From contig OX030964.1 of NCBI GenBank assembly GCA_943735955.1, forward strand, positions 6,055,997-6,119,996: a stretch of 64,000 nt of DNA, read 5' to 3'. This DNA comes from Piscicola geometra (taxonomy: Eukaryota > Annelida > Clitellata > Hirudinida > Piscicolidae). The position numbers and the translations under genes are program-made. This document shows, piece after piece, positions 1-19,199 of the stretch. The notes beneath the pieces are model-generated. The model was not told the DNA's origin and did no database searches. It saw nothing but the letters and a program-made list of their open reading frames with translations. Within the stretch, counting starts at the first letter, position 1. Each line of letters begins with the position of its first letter.

Positions 1-386
1 AAATGGCAGCCGCTCAAATAAAATCAGCCAAAACAATCTAGCGATCAAGTTTCTATTTATAGAAAAACATCGATTAAAAGCTGAAAGTTTTAAATCTAAG
101 AACATTAATCACGATTTAGAATCTTCTAATGAAATAATTATTTATTGTTGTAGCGAGATGTAGATGGTCCTGTTGTAAAGATGATGATGATGATTTTGTA
201 AAGATGATGATGATGATGATGTTTTTACGTAAGTTAGAATTTGATATATCATGCGTGGAAAGCTAGAAAATGTGGGAACTCGAAAGATACTCCAAAGTAG
301 CATCGTCATCATTATCAATATTTAAATAAAGGCTCTGCTAGTTGCCATGCGCCATCAGTGCTCATCCCTGGAGATGATAGTAATGA

Positions 387-7981
<7,595 letters not shown>

Positions 7982-8449
7982 CTGTTAATTTGGTATGGGA
8001 ATTTCTATGTCTACATGATAAGTTGATGCAATGAAGCTTCACTTTTACCAAAAAACCTATATTTCAACTTAACAGATGTTTATTTTTAAATGTATAAATT
8101 GATTGAGAATAGAAACTGAACAGCGACCGATTGTATCGATGTACTTCTTTCCTGACTGATACCCATTCATTTCGAATGAAAATAATTTAGATCCTTTTCA
8201 ATGAAATATTTTATAAAATATTCTAAAAGTAGGTGCTCAGAGCAAAAAGTCAAAAACGAAACAATGGCGACTGTCTGGAGGTTTTTAATGTCAGACTACC
8301 GTAATAGAAGACGGCTAACATCTTAAATATAATTTTAAAATCTTAAATTTCTATAAATATAAATACTTTTTAAAAGTGTTTGATTAAAATCCAACTTTTA
8401 GATTTCAAAAACTTTACGTGATTTTATTATTCTTCTTGAATTACTCTTA

Positions 8450-8575
8450 GTATTCTCGCATGAGTAATTAACGATCAATCAAATTTCATTACGATCTTGA
8501 AACAATTGAGAAGACAAGTTTTATGCAAGATTTATTTGAAACTAAAAGTGTCTTTAAAATTTGGAATAAGGAAAA
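8450..8575 (-). other. Shared 3' flank of the PAN genes
   Basis: A block containing ATTCTCGCATGAGTAATTAA and AACGATCAATC recurs downstream of copy A here, of C at about 14810-14905 and of D at about 17770-17885; a shorter related stretch follows copy B near 12236-12310. Position just past the stops suggests 3' UTR and polyadenylation region carried along with the duplication. Confidence 0.6.
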
Positions 8576-8668
8576 ATAAATCAATTATACTCTGAGTTAT
8601 TCTTTCAAAATTCAGGTCGATCTTTAATTTTCACACGAGGGTTGCAATCATCCACAAAATGGTTGCAA

Positions 8669-9694
8669 TCACTTACAGAAACCTCCAAATTGGTAGCTGA
8701 CAACATCCTTGTGTGGCGTAGTTTCTCCATCTCCTGACATAGCCCCGTCCAAAATGTGGCATTCTTTAGTGGCTTTATTCCACTTGTAGAAAGTACACAT
8801 CGTCTCCTTGAGACAATAATATCTACATTCTATGTCAGAATGAGCTTCAATATGCTTCAGTTTATCGAAGGTTCTGTCTTCTTTATCTTTCCTAGTCCAG
8901 CATGAGGCCTCTGGCAATATAATTAAATTTATTATATTTTCAATTATTTTTGACAAACTTATTTCTCATTATTTTATTCAATATAAAAAAGATTTCCTGC
9001 ACATACTTTTGCAGAGAGGCTTCAATTCATGGAGCTCTCCTAGCATAGATCCATCTATGAGTAATTCTCCTGATGAAAAGGATTCAGTCTTTTGGATGTA
9101 GCAGGAGCCATTGAAATATGCCGTGTGGTAGCAATGTTCCGTCTCCAAGCATATAAACCTGCAATCTTTCTTATTGTCCGCCTCAACTTTATTCAAGTAA
9201 ACCAGTGACTTGTTGGTCTTTGACCAACAAGCGTCTCCTGCAAAAACAGTAATTTAAAAAAAAAGTTTTTACTTTATTTTCATCACCCACCTCGACACTC
9301 ATCTATCAGAAAATAGCTTTTTGTTCCTTTTTCATCAGTGAGTTTTTTCAGATCTAAAATTTTGCTATCAAAGCTCAGAGAACAATGGCCATCGAATGAA
9401 AAGAACGGACAGCTGCCCCACGACTGATCTTGACCAAAGCACATAGCCATACATCTCAATGCCGAAGCAATGTGGGTCGAATAGAGTTCCGGGTGATCCT
9501 TGTTTTTAGCCATCAACCAACAAGAGCCTTTTTCTTCAGCTGAAAAAATAGCATTGAGCTTGAAAACCATTCTTCAATGCTTGAATCAATATTAGCGAAT
9601 GCTTTCTGTATTAGTAATAGGAAAGGACTTTCAAACCTGCGTCGCTACTCACGACCAGAGCAAGAAGAAGGAAGATGGAACCGCTGGAAAACAT
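8669..9694 (-). CDS. Secreted three-module PAN/Apple-like protein, copy A
   Basis: Exons 9694-9637, 9539-9291, 9237-9007 and 8910-8669 join in phase 1 to give 259 residues. The first exon is a signal peptide starting MFSSGSIFLLLALVV. Each later exon encodes one module of about 80 residues with six cysteines in the same spacing: a Cys-Trp start, Cys-x3-Cys, two inner cysteines and a final cysteine. The spacing recalls PAN/Apple domains, which bind proteins or sugars, but I cannot confirm the family without a profile search. No membrane segment follows, so secretion is likely. A TATA-like element sits at 9771-9776. The stop is TGA at 8669. Function unknown. Confidence 0.85.
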
Positions 9695-9894
9695 CAGAGT
9701 GGTGTAGTTCAACGTTTAGAAGAGGAAACCTTGGGTTGTTGAAGATAGCTTCGCCTAAATTTCAGGGACTTTTATAGACTTTAGAGCCATAGCAAGCCCT
9801 TTAAAATCAATTTAAATAATTTTTTCTTCTTTTCAAAGCTCTTCATCGATCCAACAATAAAAAACTTTTGAATGATTAAAAAGTTTTTAAATAC

Positions 9895-9982
9895 TAACAC
9901 CTACAAATGAATGCTAAAAAGATGGATTGAACGCCAGCTACACCTGACGTCACCGCGTTTATGCACTCCAACGTAGGCACGT
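9895..9982 (-). promoter_or_regulatory. Conserved upstream block with TGACGTCA (copy A)
   Basis: A block of about 85 bases lies roughly 200-290 bases upstream of the copy A start. It contains the palindrome TGACGTCA at 9945-9952 (consensus CRE/ATF site) and the shared word CTCCAACGTAGGCACG. The same block recurs upstream of copies B and D. Conservation beyond the coding region suggests a shared promoter or enhancer, though recent duplication alone could explain it. Confidence 0.6.
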
Positions 9983-10281
9983 TTAACAATTAACAAATAG
10001 TTGTTAGACACTTTTTTGTGGAAGTGTAAGTTGAAAATAAATTATAACTTTTACGATTCAATGGCGCCCATTCAAAGATTATGATAGTTTAATGACTAGA
10101 TTTTGCGTGATTACTGATCATTTAAAATCTTAACAGCTCCTCATCCATAAAACTTTTAAATCAATATTCACGCGTATAACTGTGAGCTTCTATTTAAAAA
10201 AATATATTTTATATTTTCTTATCTTTGGTTTTTCTTTAATCAACTATTTAATTTGTAGGAATTTTGAGTATAATACGCGGA

Positions 10282-10540
10282 GCAGGGATGGCTTAGATGG
10301 TAGACGTCGGACTTGCAACTCAAAAGTTGCCTGTTCGAATCCCTGATAGGCAACTGTGAACTATCATATACCTAGTGTATATGATGCGGTGTTTGCGACG
10401 TATGCATTGAGAGATGTGTACGTCGTGTGGAGTGGCGTCTCTGGTGCATAAGAACCATGGTTCTCAGAACCATTGTAACATGGCCTGCGTCTGTCAGGCT
10501 GTGAATAATAGAGACCATGAAAAGAAATAAAAATATTTTA
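10282..10540 (+). mobile_element. tRNA-derived SINE
   Basis: A tRNA-like head begins near 10282. It has an A box TGGCTTAGATGG at 10289-10300 and a perfect B box GTTCGAATCC at 10333-10342, the internal RNA polymerase III promoter. The 3' acceptor half does not close a normal tRNA, and about 190 bases of non-tRNA body follow, ending in an A-rich tail near 10530. It sits in the enlarged A-B gap of the PAN cluster. Confidence 0.8.
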
Positions 10541-11034
10541 AACTTTCAACTTTTAATAATAACAATTCATTAGTCTAATTTAGAATGGTTTTTTGACTTG
10601 TCGTTTTTCAATCATCATATTATACAGATCATATGCGTAATTTTTGTGAAGAAAAATTCAACTCAATGCGTTTTAAAATTGTTAAAAGAATTGTTAAGAG
10701 ACACCATGGAGGCAAGTTTATATGCATGCAAATTGTTTGTAATATACAAAAAATTCTTCCTATTAATATGTGTTCCATCACCATCTACCTCATATAGTTT
10801 TAAAAAATCTTCATAATCATCAACTCCATCATCAAAGATTTATATTTGAACTTAAATAGGGTTATTAATAATACACTGTTGGCCAGAAAAAAAATGCCAC
10901 TGTATATTTGTTTTTAACTTTAGAAAATTTAAATCGATTTTTAACTTTCTTTCACGGTTTGACTCAGAAATCAATAGAAAACAAGATGTTATCAAACTTT
11001 ATTTTGATTCCTTCAATATGCGGTATCTTCCCCT

Positions 11035-11347
11035 CATGGGTGGCGATCCTGGGGGGGGGGGGTCTGGACCCCCACTTTTTTCAATAACAACATTTTAAAA
11101 CTCTTGTTTTGATGCAAACATAATCCTCAAACATGGCATAAAACAGAATGTTTAAATAGTAATACATTGTATGTTTAGTTATAGTTATAGCTGTCTAAAA
11201 CAAAAATTTTCATTGCTTACTTAAATATTCGTATCAAAACAGAAGTTTAAAATGTTTTTTTAAGTGGGGGGAGGGAGGGTCCAGACCCCCAGGATCGTCC
11301 ATTCTGGGTAGGAACCCCCCAAGATTTGCAGCAGATCGCCGCCCCTG
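11035..11347. mobile_element. hAT-type MITE, copy 1
   Basis: Non-coding element of 313 bases. Its ends are inverted: CATGGGTGGCGATC on the left and, reverse-complemented, CAGGGGCGGCGATC on the right. It is flanked by CTTCCCCT (11027-11034) and CTTCACCT (11348-11355), an 8-base target duplication with one mismatch, as expected for hAT. It shares most of its length with the element at 62774-63144 in the same orientation. Confidence 0.85.
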
Positions 11348-11605
11348 CTTCACCTTGTAAAATCTTTGTAATAATGTACCCATTGATATGAATATTTAAT
11401 TTAATAACAAAAATTGACCATTAACCCATTTTATCGATGTAAATTTTCATAACTGAAAAATTGTTTCGAAATGTGCTTAGAAAAAAGTCATGAAGTTTAT
11501 CAAGCAGCCTGAAGCATAAGGAATTAACCGTTAATTATTAACGGGTTTTGTGACAGTATTAATCAATTTTAACTTTAATTAGTGATGAATCAAAATTAAT
11601 TAAGC

Positions 11606-11878
11606 TCAATTTTTAATTTTGGCCGTTTGTCCGCCTGATGGGAGATGGCCACAACGAGCTGGGTGTGGGGCAACAGAAAGTGGGAAGCCAGCCACAAAAA
11701 TAAACATGCCAGTCTTGGCAAGGACCTCTTCTACATCTATGGACACAACTTCAGCTTCAGTGCCAGGCTGATTCAGGGAGGTTTGTCTTGTGAGGCCCCG
11801 AATTGCTCTCCGAACGGCAGCACGAATCGCAAGGGAGATCTCAGTGGAAGCAGTGGCCGAGTGATAAGCCACGAGATG
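11606..11878 (-). other. Open stretch of unknown origin between PAN copies
   Basis: A GC-richer island with an open minus-strand frame of about 90 codons, including DVEEVLAKTG. On the other strand a GTGAGT donor-like site follows at 11881. A short weakly similar stretch (GEVFANAGT on the minus strand) occurs near 63505-63560. I cannot place either in a family; they may be a gene fragment or repeat-derived. Confidence 0.25.
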
Positions 11879-11888
11879 CAGTGAGTGT

Positions 11889-12018
11889 GATGATAGTGAT
11901 ATTGATGAAGTGGTGATTATGATGATAGTGATATTGATGAAGTGGTGATTATGATGATAGTGATATTGATGAAGTGGTGATTATGATGATAGTGATATTG
12001 ATGAAGTGGTGATTATGA
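11889..12018. repeat. 32-base tandem repeat, four copies
   Basis: Four head-to-tail copies of a 32-base unit beginning GATGATAGTGATATTGATGA, in the gap between PAN copies A and B. Confidence 0.92.
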
Positions 12019-12398
12019 TGATGTAGAAGGGTTAGTCGTGCTGTGATGATGATGAGGATTATGTAGTAGTGATGATGATGATTCTGTTCTGTGATGTAAG
12101 TGAGGTTGAAATCATTTCTTAACTCATTTGATTTTCGGTTTAATTTATATAATCATTATATAGGGGTTTTAAAGAAAATAAAATTTATTCTATTAAATTA
12201 GATTAGACGATTCAATTAGGACATTATTTGTGCCTGAATTACGATCGTGAAACAATTAAGGAAGACAAGTTTATTACAAGATTTATTTTGAAACTGAAGG
12301 TGTCTTTTAAGTTTGGAAAAAGAAAAAATAAACCAAATAATTATATTTCGAGATATTCTTCCAAAAGTCAATCTTTTATTTCACATGACAATTTTCAA

Positions 12399-13500
12399 TC
12401 ATCCACCCTTACAGAAACCTCCAAACTGGTAGCTGACAACATACTTGTGAGGTGTAGTTTCTCCATCTCCTTTCCTAACCCCGTCCAAAATGTGGCATTC
12501 TTCAGTTTCCATATTCCACTTGTAGAATGTACACACCGTCGACTTAAGACAATAATATCTACATTCTATGTCATTAGTAGCTTCTGTAAGTTTCAGATTA
12601 TCGAAGGTTTTGTCTTCACCGTCGCGTCTAGTCCAGCATGAGGCCTCTGTAAAGATAATTGTATTTATTGTTCAATAAAAACCTCTTTTCAGTAGTTTAT
12701 TTAATGTTAAAAGCGATTTTCCTGCACATACTTTTGCAGAGAGGCTTCAATTCATGGAGCTCTCCTAGCATAGATCCATCTATGAGTAATTCTCCTGATG
12801 AAAGGGATTCAGTCTTTTGGATGTAGCAGGAGCCACTGAAATATGCCATGTGGTAGCAATGTTCGGTCTCCAAGCATATAAACCTGCAATTTTTCTTATC
12901 GTCAGCCTCAACTTCATTCAAGTAAACCAGTGACTTGTTCGACTTTGACCAACAAGCGTCTCCTGCAACAAATAACATTTTATAAAACTCTGTTTTTAGT
13001 CAACTTTTCATCACCCACCTCGACACTCGTCTATCAGAATAAAAGATTTTGTTTTTTTTTCATCAGTGAGTTTTTTCAAGTCTGGTTTTCTACTTTCAGA
13101 GGACAAAGAACAATGACTATTGATGGAAAAGACCGGACAGATGTCCCACGACTGATCAAGAGTAAAACTTAGAGCCATACATCTCCATACTTTAGTGATG
13201 TTGGTTAAAAAGAGGTTAGGGTAGGCCTTGTCTCTAGCCATCAACCAACAAGAGCCTTTCTCTTTGCCTGAGAAATTATTTTAAATTAAAAAAACCATTC
13301 TTTAATGCTCAAATCATTTTCTAGCCCAAATAATATCATTGAGTTTAAAAACCATTCTTCAACGTTTAAACCATGCTTTAGTAGATACCATTAAATAGAA
13401 GCGAATGCTTTCTGGATTAGTAATAGGAAAAGACTTTCAAACCTGCGTCGCTACCCACGACCAGAGCAAGAAGAAGGAAGATGGAACCGCTGGAAAACAT
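12399..13500 (-). CDS. Secreted three-module PAN/Apple-like protein, copy B
   Basis: Exons 13500-13443, 13267-13019, 12962-12732 and 12646-12399, all phase 1, give 261 residues. The architecture is as in copy A. Module 1 reads RCMALSF where the sister copies have a cysteine (RCMAMCF in A, RCMVQCF in C), so this module has five cysteines and one would be unpaired. Module 2 is almost identical to that of copy A, from the GDACWSK start through ELLIDGSMLGELHELKPLC, which suggests recent duplication or gene conversion. The C-terminus gains Gly-Gly after the usual last lysine. No frameshift or stop is seen. Confidence 0.84.
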
Positions 13501-13669
13501 CAGAGTGGTGTTGTTCAACGTTTGGGAGAGGAAACCCTTGGGCTGTTGAATTTAGTTTCATACAAATTTCAGCGCATATATTGAATTAAAGGCTTTGAAA
13601 TCAATCGGATTAATACATTTGATCGCACAATAAAAGCCCTCTTAGCGATTAAAGAGTTGTAAAATTCTA

Positions 13670-13757
13670 ACGCCTACAAATGAATGCTAAACAAATGGAT
13701 TGAACGCCAGCTCCACCTGACGTCACCGCGATTAGGCACTCCAACGTAGGCACGTTT
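13670..13757 (-). promoter_or_regulatory. Conserved upstream block with TGACGTCA (copy B)
   Basis: Same block as upstream of copy A, with the CRE-like TGACGTCA at 13718-13725, about 220 bases upstream of the copy B start. Confidence 0.6.
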
Positions 13758-14148
13758 ATAACACACTTAACAAGAGGAGAATTAATTGTTAATTTGAATT
13801 TTATATCGATTCAACGGAGGCGCCTTCAACGTTATGATAGAATAATGACTTGATTTTGCGGGGTTATTAATCACCATAAAATCTTTACATTATTGACAAG
13901 TGTTATGAGCCTTGCATGAGGTACGTCATCATAGCTCCACTCACCATCTATAACATTTCAAAATCAATTTTCACGTGACCAAAATCATGAAGTAACGCAC
14001 AAATAATTATGAATAACAGGAAGAGTTTTGAGGTTGTGAAAGGTTGAAGAAATGAAAGACACCTGCCAAACTTTAGGGGAATGAGAATGACTAAAAAGAC
14101 ATTTAAGGCCTCAAGGGCAGTTTTAATAAGCCTATAATAGGCTTCAGC

Positions 14149-14240
14149 AGTGGTTCTTACACTTTTTGAAGGAACGATTCACTTTGCAGGTTTTCATAGT
14201 CTTCGGGCCGCTTACAACAAACAGGAAAGCGGGAAAGCAA
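14149..14240. mobile_element. Possible single hAT terminus
   Basis: CAGTGGTTCTTACACTTTTTGAAGG at about 14149 closely resembles the CAGTGGTTCTCAAACTTTTT terminus common to many hAT elements. I found no matching right end, so this may be a truncated copy. Confidence 0.35.
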
Positions 14241-14984
14241 TGTATTTTTAAAACTCTGAACTAATTTACTAATATTCATAATTAATTAGACGTATGAGTT
14301 TTTTTAACGAGAAAATTATTTTGAGGTTTGATTCAAACATTTTTGGTTTTTATTGGGTAAAATCATAATTCATGTCTATAATTGAAGAGATGAGTTCCAA
14401 AACCTGTTAAGTACAAATAACGTAAATGCCTACAGACATGAAAATACTCCTACAATTAAATCAGCGCCAGTAATCCACAATTTAACTTTTTTATTGCCAG
14501 AACATCTTTAATAATCTTAGTTTTGAAATCTCAGTCTTCATCAAGCGCCATATTCCTAGGTTTTAAATGTACTTAACAGGTTTTGGAACGAATTTTCATA
14601 TATTTACCATGTTGTGCCTGTAATGCAATAGATATTCAAATAAAACGGATTTAAAAAAGCACATATATTGTTCATAAAGAATTTTTATACACATTTTTTA
14701 CGTGGAACTGTTCTACTCATAGTCATTATAAATAGTTTCAAAAAGCTTTAGATTGAAATCTAATTCATAGTTTTTTTTAATTCATAATTTTTCTTGAATT
14801 AAGTTTTTTATTCTCGCATGAGTAATTAACGATCAATCCAGTTTCATTAAAGTCTTGAAAAAATTAAAAAAGACTAGTTTTTTTGCAAGTTTTATTTGAA
14901 ACTAAATTTGTTTTAAAATTTGGAATAAGAAAAAAAATCAACTAATAATATTTGGAATTATTCTTCCAAAATTCAAGTAAATCT

Positions 14985-16238
14985 TCAATTTTTCCATGAC
15001 GGTTGCTTACAGAATCCTCCAAATTGGTAGTTGACAACATCCTTGTGTGGCGTAGGTTTTCCATCTCCTGACATAGCCCCGTCCAAAATGTGGCATTCTT
15101 TAGTGGCTTTATTCCACTTGTAGAATGTACACACCGCTGACTTATGACATACATATCTACATTCGATGTCAGTTGAAACATCTATACTCTCCAGTTTATC
15201 GAAGATTCTGTCTTCGCTGTCACTTCTAGTCCAACACGAAGCATCTGAAAGGTAATTGTAAAGATTACGCTAGTCAACAGCCACTACTTGAACTATATTT
15301 ATTTATTATTTAAATGCAAATATATTGAAAATAATTGACTAATTACTGAAGATTAAAATTCATCTTATCGGAAAAACTAGATCTGGTAGAAGAAAAATGA
15401 TTTCCTATTTGGAATCAGCACCCCAAATATAGATAAGATCAGTTTAAAATTCAAAACACCAAAAAAACTTGTTTTTGATGGCCTGTTTTATCCAAAAAAA
15501 CCCTTCTTTTGAGTAGTTTTGTAACTTCAAAAAAACTTTTGCACATACTTTTACAAAGAGGTTTCAATTCGAAAAGATCTTTCTCAGAAGATGCAGAAAA
15601 TGCTCCTGATGAAAGGGAACGAGTGTTTTGGATGAAGCAGGAGCCATTGATGAAGGCCGTGTAGTAGCAATGTTCGGTCTCCAAGCATATAAACCTGCAG
15701 TGTTTCTCATCGTCTGCCTCAACTTCATTCAAGTAAACCAGTGACTTGTTCGACTTTGACCAGCAAGCGTCTCCTGCAACAAATAATAATTTTAAAAAAT
15801 TGATTTTAAGTTGTTTTTTATCACCCACCTCGACACTCGTCTTTCAGAAAATAAGTTTTTGTTCCTTTTTCATCAATGAGTTTTTTCGGATTTGGCTTTT
15901 CATCTCTAAAGGCCATGTCACAACTTCCATCGAAGGAAAAGACCGGACAGGTTCCCGATAGCTGATCATAAGCAAAACATTGAACCATACATCTCAACTC
16001 CTCGGGGATACTGGTTATTGCAAGGCCGGGGTACCCCTTGTTTATAGCCATCGTCCAGCAAGAATCTTTCTCTTTGCCTGGAAATACCATTAATTAAACA
16101 ACATTTTCGACGTTTGAATCATGATTTAGCTGGTCACATTGAATGCTTTCTGCAGTAGTAATATGAAATGGTATTCAAACCTGAGTCGCTACCCACGACC
16201 AGAGCAAGAAGAAGGAAGATGGAACCGCTGGAAAACAT
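14985..16238 (-). CDS. Secreted three-module PAN/Apple-like protein, copy C
   Basis: Exons 16238-16181, 16077-15829, 15773-15549 and 15244-14985 give 263 residues. The signal exon reads SDS before the first junction where A and B have SDA. Module 2 is two codons shorter than in the other copies, in the loop after SLSSGAF. All 18 module cysteines are present. The C-terminus runs six residues past the usual end (QPSWKN). A TATA-like TTTATA (minus-strand TATAAA) lies near 16308. Unlike the other three copies, the upstream TGACGTCA block is absent, so its regulation may differ. Confidence 0.84.
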
Positions 16239-16549
16239 CAGAGTGGTGTAGTTCAACGTTTAGGAGAGGAAACCTGCTGAAGATAGTTTCGTACAAACTT
16301 CAGCGGTATTTATAGACTTTAGAGCCATGGCAAGGCCTTCAAAATCAATCGGATTAATGAAAATTTTTACTTTTTTATTTTCAAACTTCTTCACCGATAG
16401 AACAATAAAAGCTTTCTTAGCGATTTAAAAGTGGATATTGATTAACAATATGAAAATTAATATTAAATAATAGGATGTATTTGAGACAATAAATTCATCA
16501 GTGACATTTTCGATGCTGTCTACAAAATAAATATTATTATACTGCTAAC

Positions 16550-17460
16550 ACCACGTCAAGTTATGGACATTGTTGTCCCTGTGTCGAAAGCTGACGGTGT
16601 GAATGTTAATGATTTGACATTTTTCACAACTCCAAGACATTGACAGGCTTCTAGTCAATCCAAAACTTTAACCGTCTTGTATTGGATTTTTGATGGAGGG
16701 AAAAGGTTATTTAAGTCTTTGGATCGTATTTTGACACTAATCACGGCTATTCAGAGAGCTTTTGATGAACGACTGCTATATTTGCTGCAGACATTAGGTG
16801 CTGCATATGACTGCCACTGCCGTTTTTGACTGATTCGTTGTATCTTCTGAGCTTAAAATTCAAATTTCTCGATGATTTCAAGATAACTTGGCTGTCATTG
16901 GCCATGCTAACCTTGCTCCACTAATATTATTAGTGGAGCAAGTGGAGTCCACTTACAGAAAACCAAAGGCTTTTCCTTAAGGGACAGTGAAGAAGTGTGC
17001 CTCAGAACAATCATTATGATATAATTGCATTTTCGCCCGATCAAACGAGTCAGAGTAGTCAGTCAGTTGACTTCATGAAGCTCAGTCTCGTAGCTTTTGG
17101 CTGTACTTTCTATATTGATGAAACTCTCACTTTCAGTCCACCAGGAGCGTATCACCGCGCAAGATGGATACCAAAATGCATCTGCTGTTAGAAGATTCAT
17201 TTTTCATGAAATATTTCAGAATGAACGTGAAAGAAATTCAAGCTATCAAAAGAATTTGTCTTTCTACCAACACACTGTATCTCAAGGCTCGGTTCACTGC
17301 TCACAACGTCTGTGATGCTCTTTACAATAATCTTTGATTGAAGAATTCCACTGTATTCAAAAATATGGCGATTGGTAAATTGAAAGATAATCTTTGGTAT
17401 TAAGTGAGGATTTGTCAGAGTTATCAATATTTTCTGACAAGATGCTGAAGAAAAAAATCA
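16550..17460 (+). pseudogene. Degenerate transposon-derived protein gene
   Basis: Between PAN copies C and D, scattered frames on the plus strand recall an uncharacterised mobile-element protein widespread in invertebrates: FSPPGAYHRARWIPK near 17137-17178, then ARFTAHNVCDALYNNL, then KLKDNLWY and SEDLSELSIFSDKM in shifting frames. Several frameshifts and stops separate them, so no intact product is possible. The family assignment rests on my memory of a PGA-HARWM motif and is tentative. Confidence 0.45.
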
Positions 17461-17979
17461 CTGAAGACAAATTCCATTCGAATTGTGTTCTTGATATTTA
17501 GAAAAAAACTATAATTTAATAAAGCAGCACTGTGTTTTTCTTTGGACTCAGCAAACTCTAAATATAACATTTATATTTTAGTTTTTTTATAGTTTCATAT
17601 TAATTTGGTGTTCAGAAAATATTTAAAAAAAGTGTTTTAATGAATACTTTCGAATATTCATTGACATAGAATAAAAAAGTATTTTAAAGAAAATAAGATT
17701 TTGATAAAAAAACAAGTAATAAATAAAGTTTCAAAACAATGTATTTTGTAGTGTTTTTTTCAATTATTTCTTTAAAAGTATTCTCGCATAAGTGCTTAAC
17801 GATCAATCCAGTTTCATTAAGATCTTGAAACGATTAAAGAACACAAGTTTCATGCAAGATTTATTTGAAAACTAAGTGTTTTTGAAATTTGGAATATAGG
17901 AAAATAAATCAAATAGTTATATTTTGAATTATTCCTCCCAACTTCAGATCAATCTGCTATTTTTACATGATGGTTGCAA

Positions 17980-19009
17980 TCACTTACAGAAACCTCCAAA
18001 TTGGTAGCTGATAACATCCTGGTTATACGTTGGTTTTCCATCTCCTGACATAGCCCCGGCCAAAATGTGGCAGGCGCCAGTTCTTGTATTCCACTTGTAG
18101 AATGTACACATCTTCAACGCATGACATTTCTCTCTACATCCCAAGTCAGAAATAGCATCTACTTGCTTCAGTTTATCGAAGGTTTTGTCTTCACCGTCGC
18201 GTCTAGTCCAGCATGAGGCCTCTGAAAAGATAATTGAATTTATTATTCAATAAAAAACTCTTTTTCAATAGCTTATTTAATGTTTGAAGAATTTTTCTTG
18301 CACATACCTTTGCATGAAGGTTTCAATTCCAGGACATGATCTACCAAAGAACCCTCTATAAGAGATTTCCCTTCTGAAAGCGATTGATTCTTTTGGATGA
18401 AGCAAGTTTGACTGAAATATGCCATGTGGTAGCAATGTTCTGTCTCCAAACATTTAAACCTGCAATTATTCTCACTGTAAGCATCAACTCTATCCAAGCC
18501 AGCTTTTTCTTGGGAGGTTTTTGACCAACAAGCGTCTCCTGCAAAATAAAAAACTTTAAAAAATAAATTCACTCCACTTTTTATCACCCACCTCGACACT
18601 CGTCTTTCAGAAAATAAGTTTTTGCTCCTTTTTTATCAGTGAGTTCTTTTTTCTCTGGCTTGTCACTTTGAGAAGCTAAAAAACACTTTCCGTCGATGGA
18701 GGAGACTGAACACATGTCTACCAACTGGTCATAGGCAAAACATTGAGCCATACACTTCATTTGCTCAGTGATGTTGGTCGAATAGAGACCGGGGTATGTC
18801 ATGTTCTTAGCCATCAACCAGCAAGAATCTTTCATTGAAAAATATCATTAAGATTAAAAACCATTCTTCAACGTTTAAACCATGCTTTAGCAGATAACAT
18901 TGAATAGAAGCGAATGCTTTCTGTTTTAGTAATAGGAAAGGACTTTCAAACCTGCGTAGCTACCCACGACCAGAGCAAGAAGAAGGAAGATGGAACCGCT
19001 GGAAAACAT
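17980..19009 (-). CDS. Secreted three-module PAN/Apple-like protein, copy D
   Basis: Exons 19009-18952, 18828-18592, 18538-18308 and 18221-17980 give 255 residues. This is the most diverged copy. The usual exon-2 acceptor (CAG before GCAAAGAGAAAG) is gone; the best in-phase replacement is AAAG at 18829-18832, which removes four codons between signal peptide and first cysteine. The polypyrimidine tract there is poor, so splicing should be checked. All 18 module cysteines are retained. The signal exon reads GSYA at its end instead of GSDA. Confidence 0.78.
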
Positions 19010-19199
19010 CAGAGTGGTGTAGTTCAACGTTTAGGAGAGGAAACCTGCTGAAGATAGTTTCGTACAAACTTCAGCGGTATCTATAGACTTGGCAAGGCCT
19101 TCAAAATCAATAAGATTAATGAAAGTTTTTACTTTTTATTTTCAAACTTTTGATCGATCGCACAATAAAAGCCTTGTTAGCGATTAAAGAGTTGTAAAA

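Noticed and set aside
175..222. CRISPR-like array among the many tandem repeats of the window
   Set aside because: Eukaryotic satellites with no unique spacers between repeats.
10282..10350. tRNA gene
   Set aside because: Boxes A and B are present but the acceptor stem does not close and a non-tRNA body follows, so it was called a SINE.
12228..12641. 137-codon plus-strand frame
   Set aside because: Antisense to exon 4 of PAN copy B.
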